Positions 14,701 through 22,824 of a stretch of DNA of 25,495 nucleotides are shown piece by piece (positions within the stretch are counted from its first letter, which is position 1; the number at the start of each line of letters is the position of its first letter). This DNA is from a virus. The stretch spans positions 1 to 25,495 of the IMG/VR virus record IMGVR_UViG_3300044971_000080; one strand, given 5' to 3'. The position numbers were made by a program, and so were the translations under genes. The notes below the pieces were generated by a model. That model did no database searches. It was not told the DNA's origin and saw only the letters and a program-made list of their open reading frames with translations.

Positions 14701-17700
14701 TATACCTCCGCCTTATATGTGTCTCTTGAGTAGTACTTTAAGATTGAATTGAATATTGCTCTAGCAGCCTCTTGAACTGCTGGGTCTCCATTACCTAGTT
14801 CAAAGATAATCTTGCTTACACGGTCACGATACTGACGCTTCAATGTAGAAGCGTTGTATAGAGAACGAACACTTTCATCCTTTGAGAACTTGATAAAGTC
14901 TTCCATAGCCTGAACTGCTGTCTTCATTTTTATTACAGTTCCTTCAGCGATACCGCTTTCTGGATTCATAATCATTTCTTTAACACTTGCAAGCATGCGC
15001 TCTTCAGTACCAATCTCATTACCGCCACCTGTAATTGCGGTCAGTAGCAAAGGATTAGAACTAAGAAGACCCTGACGGGCAGCAGTTGCTGTTTCGATAA
15101 TCTTCTTGCGCTCTGAGATTCTAGTTTCTTTACCCAAAGACTCTTTTTGCCAGGATGCTACGTCGTAATACTTCTGCTTATCTTGGGCAACCATTACATC
15201 GTCGTAGTATTTTTCTATTGTCTTATCCTCTAGAAGACCAGTTGCATTGAGCCAGTTGTATACACCAGCATTAAAGTCACCAGAGTTAGGAGCAAAGATA
15301 TATGCTGCTTCACCATATGCACCAACTAGGTTCTTATTATTAATAGCCCAGTTACGCATTTCTTTTGTCTTTGCCATAAGAACTTTAGTCTGCTTCTCAT
15401 CACGACTTACTGTGTAAGCAATCTTTCCTGGGTACTTACCAGTAAACAATGTAAGTGCCATCTCATATGGGTCTTGAATCTCATCACCATACTTAGACTT
15501 GATTGATTCAAAGATATCCCAGAACTCACTACGCAAACCAGTGATTCCTACATCTAGTATATAGTCTGGAACCCCTTGGCTTTCCTGTGCAGTTGGTGTA
15601 ACTGGTGAGATAAGACCCAAGATTGCACGCATAGCCACAATGTTATGTGCTGATATACGGATGTTCTTTAGGTACTGATACTTCTCTTCGTTAGTTGAGT
15701 TAGCATCTAAGAAGCGACCTGCTGCTGCGTTATATGCAATTGCTTGCTGTGCTGCAGTAACTTCTTGACGTGTCTTCTCATTAACTGGAAGTACTTGATA
15801 AAGTTTAAGTAGTGTAGAAGGAACTACTGCACGGACAATATCCATGTTATCGCCAATAGAACCAAGGGCGTAGTTGTCTAATTCTTGAGCAAAAACTTCA
15901 GAGCCAGGCACTGGCACATTACTAATAATAGGCTTCATTAACAACACACCAAGTGCTGCAATAGGACCAGAAAGTGTAGGCAAACCTGCATCAGGTGAGA
16001 AAGATGGGTTAGCCATGGTTAGTTTAAATGTAAAGTCATTAAACATTGGCTGCTTATACCCGTTGTCAGTACCTGGTGTAAGTGCACGAATAGTTGTATC
16101 TGTAGCCTTAAAGATAATGCTATCCATTGGCATCATTACATATGGTTCGCCTTCGGCATCTTCATAGATAGAACCACTGGCATTTAAACCTTGATGCGCT
16201 AGACGCATACGGTATAGAACGCGTGGAGATACATCCTTCAAGCGGTACATACGGCGCTGAAAGTCTTCAGTTGCACGATAGAAACGACCTACTGTGCGGA
16301 TAGATACAGCAAAGTTGGAACGGATAGATGGGTTATCTGCAAACTTTAATACTGTATCTGCAGCCTGTTCCATAGACAATTCGGTGAAACGCTTTTCTGC
16401 CATTACATTAGCACGCTCACGTGCACGGGCTTTAGCCTGTGGTGATGAGTACTTAATAGGGTCTGAATCAATCATACCCTTATAGACTTTATCTGCGTAA
16501 GCCTTTTCAATACCAGAATAATTCTTACGTAAATGTAAGTATGAAACCATAACTGCTGGCTGACGCAAGATACCGTTAACTTGCTTATCCATTAACTCCA
16601 TCATCTTGTCTCCAGTGCGCTTATATGCACTTTCCAAGTCTGTGAAGTTAGGAAACTCTACGCGAGTATTAATAAATCCTCTAGGTTGAAAGCCTTTAGT
16701 GGCATCCTCAAAGGTATCAATGTCAACAGATGCAGCAGCCTTCTGCCACTTGCCATTAATTTTAACGCCTGTCTCTATTTCTTTAGCCTTTAGAACATCG
16801 TAGTTCTTGCGAACGGCATCATATAGATTTGCGTTATATAGGTTAGGACCACCATGGAAGTTATCACGCATATCCATCAACATACGGTTGACATAGATAG
16901 ATGCAATCTCTTCGTCAGTCTTTCCCATTTGGCGTTGAAATACTGTGTCACTAAAGTATGAAAGGAACTTCTGAACAGCCGCTTCATTACCAGGGGTCTT
17001 AACAAAGAAGCCACCATCGTTCTTTGTAAAACCTAGGTACTCCATCATGCTGTCGCTGGCACGTACTAAATCATCTGGAGTACGCAAAGCGTTGTTAGCA
17101 AAGAATGCAACTGCTGGTGCTACTCGATAGTTATCAGGTAATTCTAACTTTCCATGCTGACGTGGTGTTGCAAAACGGATATACCAGTTATCATAGTGAG
17201 CAAGGGCAACGTATTTAGGATTAGCAGCACGTAGTTTATCTACGTCAATCTCGCTATACTTGCCAAACTTAAACTTTTTACCAGTTACTTCTTTACCAAT
17301 GCTGTTAAGAGCCTTGGTTAATTCAGATATATTAATCTGTTCTGAAAGAATCTCATCATCAAAACGACCACCTAAAGATGTACGTGCTGAGATAGAAGAA
17401 GCCATAGAACCCAAAATATCTGGGTGGTGAACCATAGCCTGAGTCCAGTATCCGCGAGCCTCGTCGTCTAATCCCTTTAAGAATATAGCAGCACGGGCTG
17501 CAATCTCTTGATTAATTCTAAGATGGCTAAGTTCTGCTGGGCTTACGCCTTCTTGCTTAGCAATCTTCTCAATAAGTTCATTGCGTGCTTCAACACCCAT
17601 GTAATCTGATGGTGCTTTTTTGAATGTCTTGCTCATTACACCAGCAATAATACCTTCAGCACTTGCAGAACCAGTGTATGCGCTAGAACCGCGACCTAAT

Positions 17701-19781
17701 CTACGTCCCTCACCCTTAGCAAAGGATAATAAATCCTTAGCAGGTGCAGTAAGTGCATACATAAAGCCTTCGTCAATAGCAGAACGGATACCAAGACGTG
17801 GGAAAAGCGTAAAGATAGACCAGAAGTCAACGAAATCTTTTGCCCACTTAGACTTTGTAGCACCTTTAGCAGCCTTCATAAGGCTTGACTTGGAACGAAT
17901 CTCATTTGCTTTAATAGCAATGTCTTCTAAAGGTAGCGGACCAATAGCACCAGCCAACTGTGATGGCTGAATTGCTCCAGCAGCATTCATAACTGGCGTT
18001 TCGTTTTCGAAACGAAGTGAATCCTTTGGCATTACGTTGGCAAAGGCTGGGTCAATCTCTGTCTTAACAGTAGTTGTAAATCCAGCACGCTCATTAAGCG
18101 TCTTCTTTAGGACTTCCTGCATAAGTTGTTGACCTTCTGCGTTATCACCTAGTCCTGCACGGTGCATAACTGCTGCATAAAGGTTACGAACAATAACAAC
18201 TTGCTCATCTTCGCTAGAAGTTAGGAACTTTTGCGCCATAAAGTCAGCCATATCACGGCTAACTACTAAGCGTGCTACGTTTCTAAAGGTATCAATTGTC
18301 TTAACTGCTTCGTCACCAATAACAATTTGCTGTCCTGCTGGGTTACGTGCAGCCATCTGACCCATTTTGTATCGCAACTTGTTAATATCCTGGTCAATGT
18401 CAAAAAGTTCTTTGATGTTTGGATTAACAGCCTTATCTGTTTCCTCACCTGACTTACGAAGAATGTCATATATCTGTTCTCCAGATGCATCTAGTTCTTC
18501 TGTAGTCTTGCGTGGACCAGCACCAACACGGGCATTGAATACTGAATCAAGATAGTTATTAAGACCAGATGCCATACGGCGTTGGTTACGAGCAGTAGCA
18601 ATACCATTGCGTCGGTATGTAATACCATCAACACGACCAGATAGTAGGAGTCCTACGTTCTCTGCTTCGCTAAATATTTGCTCTGCACGCTGTGCATTAA
18701 ATACCTTGTTCTTAACCAGGAAGTTAATTGCTTCATCGTTGTTATATCCAGCATAACGACGCCCAATCTCGCGACGAACAACCGCTTTTGCTGCAGCGCC
18801 TTCGGCATTAGCCATACGCTCAATGTCTTTACCAAGTTGTTCATCCCATAACTTAACAACAGACTTATCTTTGAACGCTTGACGCACACCATAGGCTACG
18901 TCTCCACTTTGAGAAGCCTTCATTACTGTCTCGGCAAGTTGAGTGCCCTTACGTGCACCAGCAACTGCTCCACCAGATAGCCATGTAAATGGGTCTAGGA
19001 CAATTTGATAAATAAAATCTACTGCACCAGATGCAAACTGTGCTTTTCCGTCAATATAGTCAACAGAAATACCACCATTCTTAGGTGGTTTAGTCTCAAA
19101 CCAGCGAATAATGTCACGACCAGGAGATACTTGTGCCATCTTTGTTGCATCAATAACATTTTTAAACTGGTCTGGATTATTAAATGCCTCTTCTACAGCC
19201 TTAGTAATCTCAGGCGTAAGACTTCCGTATGCTTCTAAGATTTCTCCAGGCTTTTTGCCAGCAAGTAATCCTTTTGCTACGTATACGTTAGCCTTACCAT
19301 AAACATCAGTAGCAGCCTTAAGTGAACCGTTGTCATATACGTCAGTTCCATCCCAAGCATCTGACCAGACACTAGCATCAAAGATGCTTTCGCCCTGTGC
19401 TACCTGACGTGCAACCAAATAAGGTGTGTTAATTGCTTTGCTATAAGCACCAGCAACTTTAAATACACCAATCAAAGGAGATGCAAGAAGTTTTGCACCA
19501 AACTTTAACGCACCAATAGCACGGTCGCCAAAATCTGGTGGTTCTTGCATGTATTCTTGATTAGAGAAAAAGAACTTTAAACCTTCTTGTGCGTCTGGGT
19601 CTAAACGATTGAACTCATCTCTAGCATCGTCAGTGCTCATGCGATTAAGTTCACGATTCTTCTTTACAGACCAAGCCATCTGTTCGATATTGTTCTGTTC
19701 TGCTGGAGTCATGTTCGCACGTTGTGCTGCTGTGTAGAGGTTGGGAGAAACTTCAGCAACAATAGGCTTTAGTACTCTCAT
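14700..19781 (-). CDS. Giant 1693-residue phage protein, function unknown
   Basis: This is the largest gene in the window at 5.1 kb, a fifth of the sequence. The protein is mostly predicted helical by composition. It has a weakly hydrophobic stretch at about residues 88-113 (LKFGAKLLASPLIGVFKVAG), others around FVDFWSIFTLFPRLGIRSAI and GPIAALGVLLMKPIISNVPV, and no signal peptide. A C-terminal region with SAHNIVAMRAILGLISPVTP, VPDYILDVGITGLR and NPLLLTAITGGGNEIGTEER looks conserved in kind with large proteins in other environmental phages of actinobacteria. I see no protease, transglycosylase or toxin motif. Placement between portal and scaffold genes, size and amphipathic segments suggest an internal virion or DNA-ejection protein. 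A head-linked minor protein is the alternative. The Shine-Dalgarno AGAGG precedes the ATG by seven bases. Confidence 0.8.
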   Translation of the reverse strand: MRVLKPIVAEVSPNLYTAAQRANMTPAEQNNIEQMAWSVKKNRELNRMSTDDARDEFNRLDPDAQEGLKFFFSNQEYMQEPPDFGDRAIGALKFGAKLLASPLIGVFKVAGAYSKAINTPYLVARQVAQGESIFDASVWSDAWDGTDVYDNGSLKAATDVYGKANVYVAKGLLAGKKPGEILEAYGSLTPEITKAVEEAFNNPDQFKNVIDATKMAQVSPGRDIIRWFETKPPKNGGISVDYIDGKAQFASGAVDFIYQIVLDPFTWLSGGAVAGARKGTQLAETVMKASQSGDVAYGVRQAFKDKSVVKLWDEQLGKDIERMANAEGAAAKAVVRREIGRRYAGYNNDEAINFLVKNKVFNAQRAEQIFSEAENVGLLLSGRVDGITYRRNGIATARNQRRMASGLNNYLDSVFNARVGAGPRKTTEELDASGEQIYDILRKSGEETDKAVNPNIKELFDIDQDINKLRYKMGQMAARNPAGQQIVIGDEAVKTIDTFRNVARLVVSRDMADFMAQKFLTSSEDEQVVIVRNLYAAVMHRAGLGDNAEGQQLMQEVLKKTLNERAGFTTTVKTEIDPAFANVMPKDSLRFENETPVMNAAGAIQPSQLAGAIGPLPLEDIAIKANEIRSKSSLMKAAKGATKSKWAKDFVDFWSIFTLFPRLGIRSAIDEGFMYALTAPAKDLLSFAKGEGRRLGRGSSAYTGSASAEGIIAGVMSKTFKKAPSDYMGVEARNELIEKIAKQEGVSPAELSHLRINQEIAARAAIFLKGLDDEARGYWTQAMVHHPDILGSMASSISARTSLGGRFDDEILSEQINISELTKALNSIGKEVTGKKFKFGKYSEIDVDKLRAANPKYVALAHYDNWYIRFATPRQHGKLELPDNYRVAPAVAFFANNALRTPDDLVRASDSMMEYLGFTKNDGGFFVKTPGNEAAVQKFLSYFSDTVFQRQMGKTDEEIASIYVNRMLMDMRDNFHGGPNLYNANLYDAVRKNYDVLKAKEIETGVKINGKWQKAAASVDIDTFEDATKGFQPRGFINTRVEFPNFTDLESAYKRTGDKMMELMDKQVNGILRQPAVMVSYLHLRKNYSGIEKAYADKVYKGMIDSDPIKYSSPQAKARARERANVMAEKRFTELSMEQAADTVLKFADNPSIRSNFAVSIRTVGRFYRATEDFQRRMYRLKDVSPRVLYRMRLAHQGLNASGSIYEDAEGEPYVMMPMDSIIFKATDTTIRALTPGTDNGYKQPMFNDFTFKLTMANPSFSPDAGLPTLSGPIAALGVLLMKPIISNVPVPGSEVFAQELDNYALGSIGDNMDIVRAVVPSTLLKLYQVLPVNEKTRQEVTAAQQAIAYNAAAGRFLDANSTNEEKYQYLKNIRISAHNIVAMRAILGLISPVTPTAQESQGVPDYILDVGITGLRSEFWDIFESIKSKYGDEIQDPYEMALTLFTGKYPGKIAYTVSRDEKQTKVLMAKTKEMRNWAINNKNLVGAYGEAAYIFAPNSGDFNAGVYNWLNATGLLEDKTIEKYYDDVMVAQDKQKYYDVASWQKESLGKETRISERKKIIETATAARQGLLSSNPLLLTAITGGGNEIGTEERMLASVKEMIMNPESGIAEGTVIKMKTAVQAMEDFIKFSKDESVRSLYNASTLKRQYRDRVSKIIFELGNGDPAVQEAARAIFNSILKYYSRDTYKAEV

Positions 19782-19784
19782 TAA

Positions 19785-20222
19785 TTATCCTCTACTGAAA
19801 AATTGATTTAAAATTAACTCTGCTTCTCCGCTGTCGTCAAACATTGCAGCCTTTTCTAAAGTCTGTTGAATGCTTGGTTTAAAACGTGGCATATCCATCA
19901 TAAGTTCTGAACCACCACCAGGACCAATGTTGATTCCCGCTGTGCCTGGTTCATCTGGAAATTGTGTAGGTGCATCAAGTCCTATTGGTTTAACACCCAT
20001 AGGCTCACCAGACATGCCTTGACCAGCAGGTGCAGACATTGGATTTCCTGCTAAAGGAGCACTTACTTGGTTTTGATAGTTTTGTCCACCTTCTCCATAG
20101 CCAAGTCCTGGCATGTATTGCGCTGCTTGCGTTGGTCCCCCGTCAGTGCGGCTAGAAAGAGCGCCAGGACCTGATACTGCTGCTGGGTTAGAAGGCGCTT
20201 GATAGCCACCACGTCCTACCAT
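19785..20222 (-). CDS. Gly/Pro-rich, mostly disordered phage protein
   Basis: In this 145-residue protein, residues 1-105 are Gly, Pro, Gln and Ser rich (MVGRGGYQAPSNPAAVSGPG, then SRTDGGPTQAAQYMPGLGYG) with no expected fold. A short C-terminal helical part (about 112-143, FKPSIQQTLEKAAMFDDSGE) may bind a partner. Proteins opening with this GRGGYQAP...GPGALS-x-RTDGGPTQ pattern occur in the same position of other environmental phages. It lies between the acidic 88-residue gene and the giant gene. A linker or scaffolding role for virion proteins is possible but not shown. Confidence 0.7.
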   Translation of the reverse strand: MVGRGGYQAPSNPAAVSGPGALSSRTDGGPTQAAQYMPGLGYGEGGQNYQNQVSAPLAGNPMSAPAGQGMSGEPMGVKPIGLDAPTQFPDEPGTAGINIGPGGGSELMMDMPRFKPSIQQTLEKAAMFDDSGEAELILNQFFSRG

Positions 20223-20224
20223 AA

Positions 20225-20491
20225 CTATAACTCCTCATCGTAATCATCATCTGTGCCAATGTTTTTAGTTCTTAGCACGTCACTGTTGTATTCTTCAGCC
20301 ATCTTCATCATTCCATATGCATTCCATGGCGTCATCTCTTCACTTACTTCTGTATGTAAGTAACGATTCCCACTGTAATCTGCCCACTCGGTAACTAAAA
20401 CCCAGTTAGCACATATGTAATCAGATGTTTCGCCCTCTTCTGCAACGAGAGTAGCGATTGCTTCTTCCATCTTTTTTGTAAACTTACTCAT
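20225..20491 (-). CDS. Small acidic hypothetical protein
   Basis: This 88-residue acidic protein ends in a DDDYDEEL run. The centre has NWVLVTEWADYSGNRYLHTE followed by MTPWNAYGMMKMAEEY. A W-x-LVxEW-x-D-x-xGxRxL...PWxxxGM pattern of this type is frequent in small phage proteins, without known function. The start overlaps the stop of the Ntn-hydrolase gene by eight bases (ATGAGTAA), so the two are probably translated together. A role as partner or regulator of that enzyme is a guess from this link only. Confidence 0.66.
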   Translation of the reverse strand: MSKFTKKMEEAIATLVAEEGETSDYICANWVLVTEWADYSGNRYLHTEVSEEMTPWNAYGMMKMAEEYNSDVLRTKNIGTDDDYDEEL

Positions 20492-21053
20492 ATTGTGTCA
20501 TAACAATAATTGGTTGAGCCGTATGTATGTCCCACTTAGACGCAATCGTAATTGCGTTTCTTACCACCGATTCAGCACCCTCTGCTTCGAGGTACTGATA
20601 CTCACCCAACAATGCTTCCATAGCACCAAGGGCAATGTCGCCACCGCTGCCAGAGTAATAGATACCACTAGTATCGCGGTCCCAAGAGTAATCTTCAAAG
20701 ACAGGATAGATAACTCCCCGCACAACAATAAGAAACGATGAATCGTGTTCCGCAACATCCCCGTCTTCTTTCATATCATAACCAGCGTCAATAAATAATT
20801 TACGCATTGACGGAATAAATTTTTGAGTTACAAACTTATCTAAGTTTTCAGATGCAGTTGGCTTGGGTGCTTTCCACCCAAACTGCAAAAGATTTGAACC
20901 ACGACTTGCACCAGAACCAGCAATTAAGATTCCGTTATTCTCGATAATCTTGTGAGTAGCAAGGTTCATAGGGCGACCTGATTCATCAGATGAACGTGAG
21001 TCGCATCCAATTACAGCCCAACCGTCGCCTTGAATAGCAGCAAGTGTTGTCAT
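20484..21053 (-). CDS. HslV/proteasome-like Ntn hydrolase, candidate head maturation protease
   Basis: This 189-residue protein reads as a full proteasome-beta/HslV fold. Met1 is followed directly by Thr2-Thr3, so Met removal would expose the catalytic Thr with no propeptide. Asp18 in VIGCDSRSS matches the family Asp17 (mature numbering). Lys35 in HKIIENNGILIAGSGASRG matches Lys33 with one extra residue. The later YSGSGGDIALGAMEALL (around 132-148) matches the GSG serine loop, and the WDIHTAQPIIV segment gives the family's late Asp. It is encoded right after the portal, where phages usually place the prohead protease, and no other protease is seen. It has the best Shine-Dalgarno noted in the window (AAAGGAGG). 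I infer a self-compartmentalised peptidase that trims scaffold. No HslU-type unfoldase is seen here. Interference with host proteolysis is the alternative. Confidence 0.82.
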   Translation of the reverse strand: MTTLAAIQGDGWAVIGCDSRSSDESGRPMNLATHKIIENNGILIAGSGASRGSNLLQFGWKAPKPTASENLDKFVTQKFIPSMRKLFIDAGYDMKEDGDVAEHDSSFLIVVRGVIYPVFEDYSWDRDTSGIYYSGSGGDIALGAMEALLGEYQYLEAEGAESVVRNAITIASKWDIHTAQPIIVMTQYE

Positions 21054-21068
21054 GGTCCCCTCCTTTTG

Positions 21069-22817
21069 CTATCTACGCATTGATGTTCGTGCGCTTGCGC
21101 TTGCTTTTCCACCTGCCGTTAGGCTTGAAAGTAGTGTTTGAATGTCTGGTTGTCCGCCAGGTCCTGCAGGAATAGCGCCTGCTGCTGGCGCGGCGGGAGC
21201 AGGGGACGGTTGCTCAACCGTTGGTGCACCAGCAGCAGGTAATTCTGGAGCGAAGACATCGTTAATTGCGTCTTCAATCGAAACGCCCTTCTGACGCTTT
21301 TTAATAACGTCAGCCAGTTTCATTACGATAGTTGTTGGGTCCCCGCCTTGAGCAATCATTTGTGGGATTGCTTGTGCTGATGCATTGAGAGAAGAGATTA
21401 ACGAATTGCGTAACTCTTCTACTTCAATCTTTTCTTGCTCTTGTGTTACGTTAATTCCGAATGGTAGTTCACGCATTGCCATATCCTTGGAGATAAGTTT
21501 ACCGCCAAGTGCTTGCAGCATGAAGATAAGTCCCTGTGCTGGGTTAAGCCCAGCCAACATTCCATAGCGAACATCTGCGGTGTAGTCACCCTTAATGTCC
21601 TTTGATGGTGTGTAGTCAAGTGAGTAAGGTGAGCCAGCATCTACGCCACGAATTGTCTTTGTAGCGTTAAATAACTTCTCATCAATCTCAAAACAAACCG
21701 AGAGTACGTCTTTGAGAGCAGAGGCAAAGATTGCCTGTGCTGACTTGACCTGTGTATCGAATCCACCCATAAGGGCTTGAACGCCTTGACCAGTAATGAT
21801 TGAGGCGTCAATGTTTCCAGTACGTGATTCTGGATAACGTGTACCAGTACGAAGTTCTTGCAACAAAACATTCTGCGTAGTGAAAGCACCCGCTGGAATG
21901 TTGAGGTCAACTCGACGTACACCACCTGGTGTGTTGGTGCGAATAATCGCATCTCCACCCAATTGGATTTCTTGAACATCGCCTGGAACTACGATTGGTG
22001 CCTGTACTGACTTCTCTGCTGCTTCCATCGCAAGTAATGCGAACCTATTACGAAGCAACTGAATACCTAGAACATCATCAAACTGTCCACGCATTTCGCC
22101 ATCTAGTGATGGACGTTTTGCCACTACTACCATCATCTTGCCAATTGGATTGGCAACTCTAGATAGGATTAAATTGTTACGGTTAGGAACGAAGATGGTT
22201 GATTGGTCTTTATCGTAGTAACGAATAATATCAATCGTTGCATCTAGGTTTTGCTCGTAACGGTCCTTACCTAGTAACTGAAATTCAAACTCAGGGAACT
22301 GAGCAACTAATTCAGCAAGGGGTAGTGAGTAGCGTTTAGCGAAGGCGATACAGCGTCCATAGCGGTCAAACTCTGGGTAAGCCCCGATAGGACTTTCTAT
22401 GCGGATACGCGGTAGCCCTGCTTCTTCGTCCAATTCAATCATGAAAGGAACGAAACCAAATGTGATGTATTGGTCTGCACCTTGATACATCTGCACTTGT
22501 AAATCTGAATTTGCGAAATAGTTCGCAGCAATGCGGGTGCGCTTGTCAGCGAATACCCGTGCTCTGTCGCTTACTTGGTTTGCTGCTGAGCAGTTAACCG
22601 CAGGAAGCGGTGCCATAACTTCTGATACGTCACGGGCAACAATGTCAATGAAGTTAGCGACGACGTTTGAATCGACACCTTCTGGGAAGAAATCAGGGTA
22701 AACCTCTGAGATACGACCTTTACGGACGGCAAGTACATCTAGTTGTCTGCGGTCACGCTCTGTAGAGCGGGCACGCAGTGACTCCACTCTAGCGGAGATT
22801 TGGTCGATTGATAGCAT
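21069..22817 (-). CDS. Portal protein
   Basis: This 582-residue protein lies directly after terminase and before the protease-like gene, the classical portal position. Features fit portals: a helical N-terminus, AANQVSDRARVFADKRTRIA, the FGFVPFMIELDEEAG strand segment (about 119-133), ESPIGAYPEFDRYGRCIAFA, then IQLLRNRFALLAMEAAEKSV. A long helical stretch contains TQVKSAQAIFASALKDVLSV (crown/stem part). The last 60 residues or so are Pro/Ala/Gly rich and probably disordered. The dodecameric portal forms the DNA channel at one vertex and docks terminase and adaptor. The Shine-Dalgarno TAGGAA precedes the ATG by six bases. Confidence 0.87.
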   Translation of the reverse strand: MLSIDQISARVESLRARSTERDRRQLDVLAVRKGRISEVYPDFFPEGVDSNVVANFIDIVARDVSEVMAPLPAVNCSAANQVSDRARVFADKRTRIAANYFANSDLQVQMYQGADQYITFGFVPFMIELDEEAGLPRIRIESPIGAYPEFDRYGRCIAFAKRYSLPLAELVAQFPEFEFQLLGKDRYEQNLDATIDIIRYYDKDQSTIFVPNRNNLILSRVANPIGKMMVVVAKRPSLDGEMRGQFDDVLGIQLLRNRFALLAMEAAEKSVQAPIVVPGDVQEIQLGGDAIIRTNTPGGVRRVDLNIPAGAFTTQNVLLQELRTGTRYPESRTGNIDASIITGQGVQALMGGFDTQVKSAQAIFASALKDVLSVCFEIDEKLFNATKTIRGVDAGSPYSLDYTPSKDIKGDYTADVRYGMLAGLNPAQGLIFMLQALGGKLISKDMAMRELPFGINVTQEQEKIEVEELRNSLISSLNASAQAIPQMIAQGGDPTTIVMKLADVIKKRQKGVSIEDAINDVFAPELPAAGAPTVEQPSPAPAAPAAGAIPAGPGGQPDIQTLLSSLTAGGKASASARTSMRR

Positions 22818-22824
22818 TTATTTC

